NCBI RefSeq assembly: GCF_011008565.1
Contig: NZ_JAAIWK010000014.1
Span: 26,729-90,728, forward strand
Length of the DNA: 64,000 bases
Direction: 5' to 3'
Source of the DNA: Heyndrickxia ginsengihumi
Lineage (GTDB): Bacteria > Bacillota > Bacilli > Bacillales > Bacillaceae_C
Position numbers and translations under genes: made by a program
The notes under the pieces: generated by a model
Database searches by the model: none
What the model was told of the DNA's origin: nothing
Seen by the model: the letters and a program-made list of their open reading frames with translations, nothing else
Shown here: piece by piece, positions 53,630 through 62,824 of the stretch
Layout of the letters: each line of letters starts with the position of its first letter
Numbering within the stretch: position 1 is the stretch's first letter

Positions 53630-54573
53630 TTGCTCTAGTGCAAAATGAGCTGATGAAGATTTTTTCTCGAAAAAGCTCGTGGATGTATATGATTTTCATT
53701 GTCCTTTTTATTCTGATCGGTGCTATATTTTATACAAAAATGTATGGCGGGGATGAACATAAAAATTGGCGGACAAGTATTCAGGCGGATATAAAAACAA
53801 ATCAAGAAGTGTTAAAGAAAAAGCCGAATGATCAATATGCCCAACAATCGATTAAAAAGGATCAAGACTATTTGAAGTATAATATTAACCCTAATGCCCA
53901 TACGAATTGGAATTTTATGAACGATGTTGTGATCACACTTGGTATGTTCGTCACCCTGTTTAGTGTCATCGTATGCAGCGGAAACGTGGCAGCAGAATTT
54001 GCAAATGGAACGATTAAACAACTTATCATACGTCCGCATCCACGCTGGAAAATACTATTATCTAAATATATTGCTGTCACGATATATTCGATTATCTTAT
54101 TAGTTATTTTAGCGATCATGGGATTCATTATTGGCTCCATTTTTCTAGGCTACAGTGATTTCCATACTAAAATCATTGAATCAGCCGTCAATACGAATGG
54201 ATATGACATTAAAGACGCTGGATCACAATTTTTATTAAAGCTTGGGCTTTATTTACCAAGTTTAATTATCGTAACGGCGATTTCCTTTATGCTTTCAACT
54301 TTATTTAGAACACAAGCGCTAGCAGTAGGAATTGGAATTTTTGTTTTATTTATGATGAATACATTGGGCGGAGTGATATTATTATTAATGAATAAATATC
54401 ATTGGATGAAATTTTTAATTTTTCCGCATCTGGATTTATCCGTCTATGCATATCAAGATCATTTAGTAGACGGTGTCAATTTCGCCTTTTCAATCGTCAC
54501 ATTAATCATTTATTATCTTGTATTTATGGCCATTACATTTGCTTATTTTCAAAAACGAGATATCGCCAATTAA
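53626..54573 (+). CDS. ABC-2 type permease
   Basis: This 315-residue membrane protein has six hydrophobic segments. The first follows MIALVQNELMKIFSRKSSWM (a start typical of ABC-2 permeases), then comes an extracytoplasmic loop of about 75 residues, and then FVTLFSVIVCSGNVAAEFAN, GTIKQLIIRPHPRWKILLSK and later helices. It works with the ATP-binding subunit encoded just before it, probably exporting a peptide, lipid or antibiotic. The substrate is unknown. Confidence 0.88.
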   Translation: MIALVQNELMKIFSRKSSWMYMIFIVLFILIGAIFYTKMYGGDEHKNWRTSIQADIKTNQEVLKKKPNDQYAQQSIKKDQDYLKYNINPNAHTNWNFMNDVVITLGMFVTLFSVIVCSGNVAAEFANGTIKQLIIRPHPRWKILLSKYIAVTIYSIILLVILAIMGFIIGSIFLGYSDFHTKIIESAVNTNGYDIKDAGSQFLLKLGLYLPSLIIVTAISFMLSTLFRTQALAVGIGIFVLFMMNTLGGVILLLMNKYHWMKFLIFPHLDLSVYAYQDHLVDGVNFAFSIVTLIIYYLVFMAITFAYFQKRDIAN

Positions 54574-54608
54574 TGATGTTTAAAAATACGAAGTGTATAA
54601 TGAAGTCA

Positions 54609-54642
54609 GAGGGGGCCTGTCATAACAGGCTCCTTTTTTCTA
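54609..54642 (+). terminator. Intrinsic terminator after the ABC exporter pair
   Basis: GGGGCCTGT and ACAGGCTCC pair around CATA and are followed by TTTTTT. Confidence 0.85.
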
Positions 54643-54734
54643 ATGGAAAAGGTATAATTAGTAACCATTAAATAAATAAAACGCGGATGCTATAATATTT
54701 GTGATGACTTATTAAATAGACGGAGTGAACATAA

Positions 54735-56526
54735 ATGGAAATTCGACATTTATTTGAGTTAGAAAATGATGCAACGTTTCAACAACTTAATCAGCAAGTG
54801 AATTCATTCAATACATTAAAAATCTTAAAGTTAGAAAACCATGAAATCCGCCATTCAAATATTTTAGCTTGGTTGTTAAATCCGAAAGAAAATCATAGTT
54901 TACATGACTATTTTTTACGTAAGATGATAGAACATTTGATATTAATAGAGGAAAATAGTAATAATCCAAAATATGAAACAGTTAGTGGAATTCTTAACCA
55001 TTCATTAATGGATAGTCACGTATATCGAGAAGTTAAAACTGATCAGAATCGATTTACTTATTGTGAATCAGCAACTTAAATTTATTTTTTTTATTGAAAA
55101 TAAATTTTATTCGACGGAATCAAAAAATCAATTGGATGATTATTTGAATTTTATCCAACATACATTTAAAAACTTTACCATTATTCCAATTTATTTAACT
55201 TTGGACGGGGAAAAACCTTCTAATCAACAATATTTTATTTTGACTTATGAGCGAATTGAATCGATTCTGTATACAATTCTTATATTATATAAAGAGCAAT
55301 TGAGTGATAACGTTTATAAATTTATCGAAGATTACAATCAAATATTAAAAGAAAAATTTTATCCAAATCAAGATCAGGTATTACAAGCAATAAACATATA
55401 TAGAAATTATAAGCCAACAATAAATGCACTATTCGAAGAAACGTCTAAGCTTAATAAGCAGTTGCAATTTGAATCTGGATATCAATTTGAATTTATGATG
55501 AAGTATAAGAATACGATTAATTATATTTTTAAACACGGGAAAAATATTCTATCGTATAGTTTTGAACAATTCATTCATCGACAGTTCGGCGGCGAAGTTC
55601 TTTATGATGCACACCCAACTACTCCGAATTTACTACCACCAGAATGGAATTCAATTAGCTCTATAAAACTACGGGAATCAAATTATTGGCTAGGAAAAGG
55701 ATTAATTGTCTGGTTTGAACAGACAAACGACAGTCGTTTACGACTTATTGCTGAAATGGGACCTATCGAATATATTCATCGTATTTGGTTACTTGAACAG
55801 TTGGAAAAAATCGGATTGGCATTTAGAGAAAATTCGAAATTAGAAAAAACACGTTATACACGATTTTTCTCTCAAAAGATTGATGTAAATAAGTGGGATG
55901 ATATGGAGGAGCTATCACAAGCAATGGTAGCTTTATATAATAGTACGGAATTTGTTTTGTTACGTAAGCAAATCGCTGATATGTTAAATTATAAAAATTC
56001 GGTAAAAAATAGGATAACAAAAACAATTGAAAATTTTTCAACAGAAAAAACGACGATCCAAGTCCAAAAGGCATTTAAAAAATGGGTAGGAACAAAAAAT
56101 ATTCTTGAAAATGATTATCGTGTATCCTCGAAAACACTTTCCTTTAAAATTCCATTGTTTGATGCGTTCAAAGAGAAATTAGGGGAAACGAGAGAAAAGT
56201 GGTGGTGGGATAACGGACCGTTTCTATTTTGGATGAATATTAACTCAGATTCCCTTTTCTTTACGTTAGAGGTTGGTCCCATCGATGCAGATAAGCGCGT
56301 CCTGTTGATGGAAAGTATGAAAGAAAAGGGCATAAAATTTAGTAAAAAAGGACTTACAGTAGAAGCAAAATATAATCGTATTTATTCTGAAACCATATCG
56401 ATTGTAGGATTAAATGAATCTGATTTAATTCATGCTTTTGATATTTTGTATGGGAACAAAGAATTGCAGAATATATTAGAAAAACTGCAAATCATTTATG
56501 ATGAGACGGTTTGTAAACTAGAATAA
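54735..56526 (+). pseudogene. PD-(D/E)XK nuclease superfamily protein, frameshifted
   Basis: The first frame (54735 to 55079) reads MEIRHLFELENDATFQQLNQ, NHEIRHSNILAWLLNPKENH and REVKTDQ. The second (to 56526) contains IDLLIVNQQLKFIFFIENKF, then ESKNQLDDYLNFIQ and some 430 further residues. They join smoothly as KTDQ-IDLLIV if one A near 55042 is removed. The order E..S..LAWLL, then ID, then IENK is that of the PDDEXK_4-type nucleases. The shift falls just before the active-site D and ExK motifs, so no catalytic protein forms without frameshifting. The natural role of such proteins is unclear; some are linked to phage defence. Confidence 0.75.
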
Positions 56527-56646
56527 TTAGTGAAGTAGATGAAGAGAATATTCATTATTTTCACAATTGTGATCAAGTTCAGAAATTATTTAGATGTATT
56601 GGGGCAATAGACTAGGGTCGCGATGATTATGGACTCCGATGTCTTC

Positions 56647-56733
56647 TTGAAAAAATGAAGAAATAATGGTATAATATATTTAAATAAATACAGAAGTACC
56701 CGGAGGAGCCTGTCATTTGACAGGCTCTTTTTG
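56647..56733 (+). promoter_or_regulatory. Promoter and terminator-type leader before the GerN-like antiporter
   Basis: TTGAAA (56647-56652) and TATAAT (56670-56675) are 17 bases apart. The short leader has TACCC, GGAGGAGCCTGTCA, a perfect hairpin GAGCCTGTC/GACAGGCTC and TTTTTGT. TACCC (56696-56700) can pair with GGGTA (56743-56747) beyond the T-run. The block is shared with the leader at 17.3 kb before another ion transporter. This is probably a cis-acting regulator; the ligand is unproven. Confidence 0.55.
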
Positions 56734-56764
56734 TGTTTTTTTAGGGTATTAGAGGGAGGAAATG

Positions 56765-57928
56765 ATGGAGCTATTTTTACAATTAGCGATTATTATTAGT
56801 AGTACAAAATTAGCAGGGGATGTTGCTGTACGTTTAGGGCAGCCGTCTGTCTTGGGGAAATTGGTTATTGGGGTCATTATTGGACCTGCAATGTTAGGGT
56901 GGATAGAAAATTCAGATGTGATTGATGCATTTAGTCATATAGGTGTTCTTTTTCTAATGTTTCTTGCTGGTTTAGAGACAAATATTGGAGATTTAAACAA
57001 AAACAGAAATTCATCGATGGCAGTTGGCGTCGGCGGTATTATATTACCGTTGTTAGCTGGATATGCTGCAGGGCTAGTATTCGGAATGGACCAAGGTCAT
57101 GCACTCTTTATCGGGCTTTTACTTTCTGCTACATCGGTTAGTATTTCTGTTCAAACATTTAAAGAACTAGGATATTTGAAAAGCAGAGAAGGTACGACAG
57201 TTCTCGGTGCGGCATTAGTCGATGATATTCTAGTAGTTATTGCATTAGCTGTTGCTATGAGCTTTTTAACGACAAGTGATGCCAGTTTAACGATGGTAAT
57301 CGGAACGAAAATATTGTTCTTTATTATTATTGGTTTACTTGGTTGGAAATTTGTACCTTTTATTATGAGAAAACTATCTTTATTAAAAGTTACCGAACCT
57401 CTTATGAGTATTGCAGTTGTCATCTGCTTTTTCTTTGCCTATATAGCGGAATATTTTGGTGTTTCCGGTATCATTGGGGCATTTGCAGCAGGTATTGCAA
57501 TCTCACAAACAGAGTTTAGAAAACAAATTGAAAGAAAATTACATCCAATTGCATATACCATTTTTGTACCAGTATTTTTCGTAAGTATAGGACTTTCTGT
57601 ATCATTCAAAGGTTTTTCTAATAATATTGTTTTCATTATAGGATTGTCATTGATTGCAATCGTAACGAAGTTTATTGGTGCTGGATTAGGTGCGAGATTG
57701 ACTGGGTTTAATACCCATTCTTCCCTTGTTATCGGAGCAGGTATGGTCTCGAGAGGAGAAGTTGCTTTAATTATCGCTGCAATTGGATTAAGCTCTGGTT
57801 TATTAGCAGAAGAACATTTTACAGCAATCATTATTGCTGTTATTGTTTCCACCATTGCAACTCCACCGATGTTAAAAGCCTTGCTTAGTAATTCAAAGAA
57901 ACAGTCAAGTATAAGTAAATTTTCATAG
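56765..57928 (+). CDS. Cation:proton antiporter, CPA2 family (GerN/NapA type)
   Basis: This membrane protein of 387 residues has about 12-13 segments. The ion site is GAALVDDILVVIALAVAM, with the two adjacent aspartates of electrogenic CPA2 antiporters. GQPSVLGKLVIGVIIGPAML and MVSRGEVALIIAAIGL are further family blocks. Length and sequence resemble B. cereus GerN (Na+/H+-K+ antiporter in spore germination) and E. hirae NapA. ATG 56765 is used, 5 bases after GGGAGG; ATG 56762 is the alternative. Confidence 0.87.
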   Translation: MELFLQLAIIISSTKLAGDVAVRLGQPSVLGKLVIGVIIGPAMLGWIENSDVIDAFSHIGVLFLMFLAGLETNIGDLNKNRNSSMAVGVGGIILPLLAGYAAGLVFGMDQGHALFIGLLLSATSVSISVQTFKELGYLKSREGTTVLGAALVDDILVVIALAVAMSFLTTSDASLTMVIGTKILFFIIIGLLGWKFVPFIMRKLSLLKVTEPLMSIAVVICFFFAYIAEYFGVSGIIGAFAAGIAISQTEFRKQIERKLHPIAYTIFVPVFFVSIGLSVSFKGFSNNIVFIIGLSLIAIVTKFIGAGLGARLTGFNTHSSLVIGAGMVSRGEVALIIAAIGLSSGLLAEEHFTAIIIAVIVSTIATPPMLKALLSNSKKQSSISKFS

Positions 57929-57938
57929 GAAATGTAAC

Positions 57939-57985
57939 AAAAAGCAGTGTAGATTCACATGAGAATTTCACTGCTTTTTGTTTTA
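57939..57985 (+). terminator. Intrinsic terminator after the antiporter gene
   Basis: AAAAGCAGTG and CACTGCTTTT are inverse arms, followed by TGTTTT. The stretch 57986-58269 has no supported gene. Confidence 0.82.
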
Positions 57986-58269
57986 TCATTGTCATTGATT
58001 GTACATATGTAAGTTGAACGTAGTAGGCGTTTAAAATGATGCAGTAAAGGATGGAACACTTGATTGACAAGGTGGTAAAACATTATTATGCAAACTAAAG
58101 ATAAAACCGATTAGAGAAATATTGTATGTTTCGTTTTTTATGGTAATAAATATATAATAGTGGCTATATTGAATCTTTTGGAATGGTTTTTTGATATGAT
58201 TAGCAATTAGCGATGGATAATTATGTTACACAATCGCTATGAATACCTGATATGTTTCGGAGGTATAAG

Positions 58270-58758
58270 ATGTTGAACCTCATAAAAAATTTTCTACTTA
58301 AAAGAAAAGCAAAGACTTTCATATGGATTATATTTATTCTCTACTTTTCCTACATGGTCGATATTCTTTTTCTAGCATCCTTCAGACAAAACACGAATTT
58401 AGAAGAATATAATCTTAAGCCATTTAAAACGATCTTGATGTACATTATGTACTATCATTATTTTACTTTTCAAAATTGGTTCGCGAATCTTTTTGGTAAT
58501 ATCCTTGCTTTCATGCCGCTTGGTTTTATCATTCCATTACTGTTTCAAAGAATGAAAAACGGCTTTAAATTATTTCTGTTAACGTTTTTTATTTCATTTA
58601 CAGTAGAATTAATACAATTGCTAGGTCATATTGGCGGATTTGATGTTGATGATATTACACTCAATACAATTGGAGGCATATTTGGATATTGGATGTTATT
58701 ATTCATGCTAAGCTTATTTTCAAAAGTTAGAATTGAATTTTGGACTTTTCACGAATAG
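58270..58758 (+). CDS. VanZ family protein
   Basis: The start is ATG 58270, 5 bases after CGGAGGT. The 162-residue membrane protein has four to five segments. NWFANLFGNILAFMPLGFII and VELIQLLGHIGGFDVDDITL, then NTIGGIFGYWML, are the VanZ signatures. VanZ of Enterococcus gives slight teicoplanin resistance; most homologues have unknown function. The dps gene starts 53 bases downstream. Confidence 0.87.
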   Translation: MLNLIKNFLLKRKAKTFIWIIFILYFSYMVDILFLASFRQNTNLEEYNLKPFKTILMYIMYYHYFTFQNWFANLFGNILAFMPLGFIIPLLFQRMKNGFKLFLLTFFISFTVELIQLLGHIGGFDVDDITLNTIGGIFGYWMLLFMLSLFSKVRIEFWTFHE

Positions 58759-58811
58759 AAATGGACAAATGCACAAAACCTAATAAAAAGAAACGGAAAG
58801 GATATTGTGCC

Positions 58812-59267
58812 ATGCCAAATCAACCACAACAATTTGTTCAATTTCTTAATCAGGAATTATCCAATTTTACAGTTATGTATATAAAATTACATCGTTATCA
58901 TTGGTATGTTCAAGGAAAGCACTTTTTTTCTTTACATGAATTATTTGAAACGATGTATGAAGAATTCGCTGACAATATAGATCAACTAGCTGAAAGAATT
59001 TTAGCGATTGGTGGACGCCCGCTAGCGACGATGGCTAAATATTTAGATGAAAAAACGTTGGCAGAAGCTTCAGCGGACAATACTGAAGAGGAAATGATTG
59101 AACAATTACGAAGTGATCTTCGACTAATTGTTTCAGAAATACGTGAAAAAGGTATTCCGCTTGGAGAAGAAATCCAAGATTCAGCAACAGTTGATTTATT
59201 GAACGATTATGTTTTTACATTTGAAAAACATATTTGGATGTTGGAAGCATTTCAAAATGCCCGATAA
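58812..59267 (+). CDS. dps: Dps family DNA-protecting/ferritin-like protein
   Basis: ATG 58812 lies 9 bases after GAAAGGA; the in-frame codons upstream overlap vanZ and lack a site. The 151-residue four-helix protein has the Dps ferroxidase residues at the dimer interface: H in KLHRYHWYVQG, H in FSLHELFE, and D and E in EFADNIDQLAERILAIGG. It forms a dodecamer that stores iron and protects DNA from peroxide. It resembles the general-stress Dps of B. subtilis. Confidence 0.92.
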   Translation: MPNQPQQFVQFLNQELSNFTVMYIKLHRYHWYVQGKHFFSLHELFETMYEEFADNIDQLAERILAIGGRPLATMAKYLDEKTLAEASADNTEEEMIEQLRSDLRLIVSEIREKGIPLGEEIQDSATVDLLNDYVFTFEKHIWMLEAFQNAR

Positions 59268-59291
59268 AGAGCTAAATCAGCTCTTTTTTTA
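59264..59291 (+). terminator. Intrinsic terminator after dps
   Basis: AAAGAGCT and AGCTCTTT pair, with TTTT following. Confidence 0.82.
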
Positions 59292-59354
59292 TGAGAACAT
59301 ATCCCCTTTTCGTGTTATGCTTAAATAGAGCAGAACAGAAAAGGTGTTGATAGT

Positions 59355-59807
59355 ATGGGATATATGGAAGAGCTAAGAAAAATTGTCGGGCAACGCCCAT
59401 TAATTTTAGTTGGATCTGTCGTTTTAATCATTAATGAGCATGATCAAGTGCTTTTACAGCAACGGACAAACCCATATGGAGTTTGGGGATTACCAGGCGG
59501 GTTGATGGAACTGGGCGAATCAACAGAAGAAACAGCTAAAAGAGAAGTGTTTGAAGAGACAGGACTGCATGTAAATGATTTATCATTGATCAATATTTAT
59601 TCTGGAAAAGAGTACTTTGTACAATTGAACAATGGCGATCAATTTTACTCAGTATCAGCTGCTTATTGGACAAAAACCTTTACTGGTACGATCACCGTAA
59701 ATAAAAATGAAGCATTAAATTTACAATTTTTTTCATTCGATCATTTACCAGATCGGTTAGTAAAAAGTCATTTCAAAATGATCAATGACTATATGTTGAA
59801 GCATTAA
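59355..59807 (+). CDS. Nudix hydrolase
   Basis: The 150-residue protein contains the full Nudix box, GGLMELGESTEETAKREVFE followed by ETGL (the G-x5-E-x7-R-E-U-x-E-E-x-G-U pattern), preceded by VWGLPG. It hydrolyses a nucleoside diphosphate linked to another moiety and needs Mg2+. The substrate (ADP-ribose, NADH or an oxidised nucleotide) is not decided by the sequence. ATG 59355 follows AAAAGGTG. Confidence 0.9.
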   Translation: MGYMEELRKIVGQRPLILVGSVVLIINEHDQVLLQQRTNPYGVWGLPGGLMELGESTEETAKREVFEETGLHVNDLSLINIYSGKEYFVQLNNGDQFYSVSAAYWTKTFTGTITVNKNEALNLQFFSFDHLPDRLVKSHFKMINDYMLKH

Positions 59808-59843
59808 AAAAACAGTAAGGAAAATCTCCTTACTGCTTTTTTA
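59806..59843. terminator. Bidirectional terminator between the Nudix and pbuG genes
   Basis: AACAGTAAGGA and TCCTTACTG-C pair with A and T runs on both sides. Confidence 0.88.
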
Positions 59844-59848
59844 TTCCA

Positions 59849-61144
59849 TTAGGCTAAATAAATAAAATAGGCAAGAAACGCTATAAACAACACGTACATT
59901 AATGGGTGAATCTGTTTTCCTTTTCCTTTTACAAGCATCGTAATCGGATATAAAATAAAGCCTAATGCAATGCCAGTTGCTACACTGTAAGTGAGCGGCA
60001 TCATAATAATAATGACAAATGATGGGATCGCAATCTCAAGTTTGTTCCAGTTAATGGCTTTCACTTGCATCGCCATAAGTCCGCCAACGATAATGAGTGC
60101 AGGAGATGTTACTTCTGTTGAAATAACCGATAACAGCGGTGAAAAGAAAAGGGATATTGCAAAACCAATTGCAATCACAATCGAAGTGAAGCCTGTTCTT
60201 CCACCTGCAGCAATACCCGAACTTGATTCTACCATTGTAGCCGGTGTAGAGGTTCCTAAAATACTGCCAAACACACCTGCAAGTGAATCAGCTAAAAGTG
60301 CACGACCCGCATTCGGTATTTTATTGTCTTTCATAATGCCTGCTTGGCCTGCAACGGCAATAAGTGTTCCTGCTGTATCAAAAAAGGCGACAAATAAAAA
60401 TGTAAAGATAACGGCAAGCATGCTAGGATTTAATAAATCATGTAAATGGAAAAATACTTGTCCAAATGTCGGATGTAAACTTGGAATCGATCCAATAATT
60501 TGCTTTGGTGTATCAATTAAGCCAGCAATCATTCCGATAATCGTAGCAATAACAATTCCGAAAAAAATGCCCGATTGGATCCCGCGAACAAGTAATACGA
60601 GCATCATAATAAAACTAAAAATAGCTAATAATACTTGCGGAGATGTTACGTCTCCTAATGAAACGAACGTTGACTTATTCGCAATAATAATACCAGTATT
60701 TTTTAAACCGATAAAAGCAATAAAGAAACCAATTCCAGCAACAATCGCATGTTTTAAGTCTTCCGGAATCATATTAATGATTTTCTCACGAATTTTGAGC
60801 AGACTCAAAATAACAAATAAAATGCCTGAAACAAATACGCCTGCTAAAGCTGTTTGCCAAGGTATATGCATACCAAGACAAACGGAAAACGTGAAAAACG
60901 CATTAAGCCCCATACTTGGTGCAATTCCAATTGGATAATTAGCCAATATACCGATTAAAAGCGTGCCAATAATGGACGCTACAGCAGTTGCGGTAAAGAC
61001 AGCGCCTTTATCCATACCTGATTGGCTCAATACAATGGGATTTACAATTAAAATATAAGCCATCGATAAAAACGTTGTAATACCCGCAACGGTTTCTTGT
61101 TTAAACGAAGTACCTCTTTCTTGAAACTGAAAAAACTTCTGCAT
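59849..61144 (-). CDS. pbuG: Guanine/hypoxanthine permease, AzgA-type NCS2 family
   Basis: This 431-residue transporter has about 14 segments. FKQETVAGITTFLSMAYILI is the AzgA-type start, PIGIAPSMGLNAFFTFSVC and FFDTAGTLIAVAGQAG are conserved half-helix regions, and GTSTPATMVESSSGIAAGGR binds the purine. It imports guanine and hypoxanthine by proton symport. The guanine riboswitch in its leader shows that guanine represses it, as for B. subtilis pbuG. Confidence 0.92.
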   Translation of the reverse strand: MQKFFQFQERGTSFKQETVAGITTFLSMAYILIVNPIVLSQSGMDKGAVFTATAVASIIGTLLIGILANYPIGIAPSMGLNAFFTFSVCLGMHIPWQTALAGVFVSGILFVILSLLKIREKIINMIPEDLKHAIVAGIGFFIAFIGLKNTGIIIANKSTFVSLGDVTSPQVLLAIFSFIMMLVLLVRGIQSGIFFGIVIATIIGMIAGLIDTPKQIIGSIPSLHPTFGQVFFHLHDLLNPSMLAVIFTFLFVAFFDTAGTLIAVAGQAGIMKDNKIPNAGRALLADSLAGVFGSILGTSTPATMVESSSGIAAGGRTGFTSIVIAIGFAISLFFSPLLSVISTEVTSPALIIVGGLMAMQVKAINWNKLEIAIPSFVIIIMMPLTYSVATGIALGFILYPITMLVKGKGKQIHPLMYVLFIAFLAYFIYLA

Positions 61145-61227
61145 ATCTTTCCCTCGCTGTTCTCTTTGATGAAATAACTTTTTCGTCCTACTTACAAGCT
61201 TTCCCTAATTAAAGTTGAATATGAACA

Positions 61228-61376
61228 ATAAAAACAGCTTCCGCACAAGACGGAAGCTGCAATAGCACTGCAAGGATGAAAGTATAATCTAGATAAAATC
61301 TCAATCATCCTTGTAGTCAAGCTATTTGCGGCAGCTTGGTAGAAACGTTTAGACCTTATTTCTAAACTTATACAAG
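61228..61376 (-). promoter_or_regulatory. Guanine riboswitch with terminator before pbuG
   Basis: On the minus strand the aptamer runs 61376 to 61310: P1 CTTGTA/TACAAG, P2 GTTTAG/CTAAAC, the invariant GTTTCTACC, P3 AAGCT/AGCTT with loop GCCGCAAAT, and TTGACTACAAG. The C in GACTA marks guanine rather than adenine. The terminator CAGCTTCCG/CGGAAGCTG plus TTTTTATT lies at 61259-61228. Guanine binding would terminate transcription. The other parts of 61145-61612 hold no gene. Confidence 0.92.
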
Positions 61377-61612
61377 GTTTCGTCCTGTTTTAAACGAATG
61401 GTAAAATTTTAACAAATTGTATTCGAATCGTCAATGAAAAAATTGTGTCATATCATACCTTTATCAGCGTTGTTAGTAAACTTTCGATTATGTTTGCAAA
61501 TGTCATCTGATTAGAAAAACAAGTATTGCATAACCATTTAATTGAAGTGATGTACAAGCTATAGAGTATAATAGAGAAGGTAAGTAAAATAATTTAGATG
61601 GGGTGACGGACG

Positions 61613-62511
61613 ATGAAAATAGGCGTAATTGGAATTGGCGGAATTGCTAAAAAAGCGTATTTACCAGTTTATGCACATTTGCAAGATATTGAATTTCATT
61701 TTTACACAAGAAACAAACATTATTAGACATTCAACAACAGTATCGTTTTACATACATGCATCATTCTTTAGATGATCTAATTAATAGCGGCATTACAGCG
61801 GCCTTTGTGCATAGCGCAACAGATTCCCACTATGAACTGATTAAGACATTGCTTCTTCATGATATTCACGTATATGTTGACAAACCTATCACTTATCATC
61901 TGCAGCAAACAAAGGAGTTAACGGAGCTTGCAAAAGCAAGAAATCTGCAGCTCTTTACAGGATTTAACAGAAGGTTTGCACCGACTTATCAAGCGTGTAA
62001 AGAAATCAAACAGCCTAATTTATTAGTCATGCAAAAAAATCGTTATAAACAAGCAGAGGACATCCGTACATTCGTATATGACGATTTCATTCATGTGATT
62101 GATACTTTACTATTTCTTTTCACAGAGCCAATTGAAGAACTGAATGTGAGTGGAAAAAAAGAAGGTGAGGTTTTATATCACGCAGTTGTGCAGTTCCACT
62201 CAAAAAATATGACAGCAATTGCGATCATGAATCGAGATAGTGGAACGAGGGAAGAAAGACTAGAGGTAATGAGCCAAGAGGAAAAAAGAGTTGTTCGTGA
62301 TGTTGCAACAATGTCTATCCGTCATGTGAAGCAAGAAACGAAGCTATCTGTAGATGATTGGGCAGCAACATTAGAGAAAAGAGGGTTCGAGCAAATTGTA
62401 CAACATTTTATTGACGTGATTACGAAGAGTGCAACCCCGGCCATTAGTATGGAAGAGTCACTTAAAACACATGAAATATGTGAACAAATTATTGATGAGT
62501 TATTAAAATAA
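61613..62511 (+). pseudogene. Gfo/Idh/MocA family oxidoreductase, single frameshift
   Basis: ATG 61613, behind GGGGTGA, reads MKIGVIGIGGIAKKAYLPVY (Rossmann loop) and stops after RNKHY. One base lost near 61716-61722 would join RNK to TLLDIQQQYRFTYMHHSLDD and the intact rest: AFVHSATDSHYELIK, VYVDKPITYHLQQTKELTEL (catalytic EKP as DKP) and GFNRRFAPTYQACKE. The break lies in a region of repeated ACAA and ATT bases. A downstream reinitiation would lack the NAD-binding loop, so the enzyme is probably lost. The sugar or cyclitol substrate is unknown. Confidence 0.82.
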
Positions 62512-62576
62512 ATCTGTTTTCGTGAACTGCGTCGTTTTTAACCTTCATTTATTAAAAAATTCATTAAGATGATGAT

Positions 62577-62695
62577 GGAAGCGGAAGGATGCGAGACTCT
62601 TGCGGGAAATGCGAGATAGACCCCGCAGGCGAAAAGCTTCGAGGAGATTCTCCATCCATCCGCGGAAAGTGAGCACCTGGTGCGGAAATCACCTC
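62577..62695 (+). repeat. Dispersed Bacillaceae repeat (best-preserved copy)
   Basis: AAGCGGAAGGATGCGAGACT, CTTGCGGGAAATGCGAG, GACCCCGCAGGCG, CGAGGAG and CCGCGGAAAGTGAGCACCTG, then GGTGCGGAAATCA, give nearly the full consensus order. The copy lies in the 313-base gap before proC, which otherwise contains only a promoter region. Confidence 0.68.
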
Positions 62696-62824
62696 TTTTG
62701 TAATGAAAGATAACCTTTTCTAGAAAAAAACAAACTTAAAGAGTATGATTATTAGTCTGTCTAAATATGGTAAGATTAATGTTGTTTTGTGTATGATGAT
62801 GGAAAACAGTATTAGGAGGCAATT

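Noticed and set aside
54590..54642. Third copy of the cation-transporter leader (TATAAT, then GGGGGCCTGTCA and terminator)
   Set aside because: The conserved GGAGGAG block is absent and it follows the ABC permease directly, so it is an ordinary terminator with a similar stem.
59991..60938. A 315-codon forward frame opposite pbuG
   Set aside because: A long antisense shadow of a hydrophobic gene; no ribosome binding site, and pbuG has all its motifs and a riboswitch.
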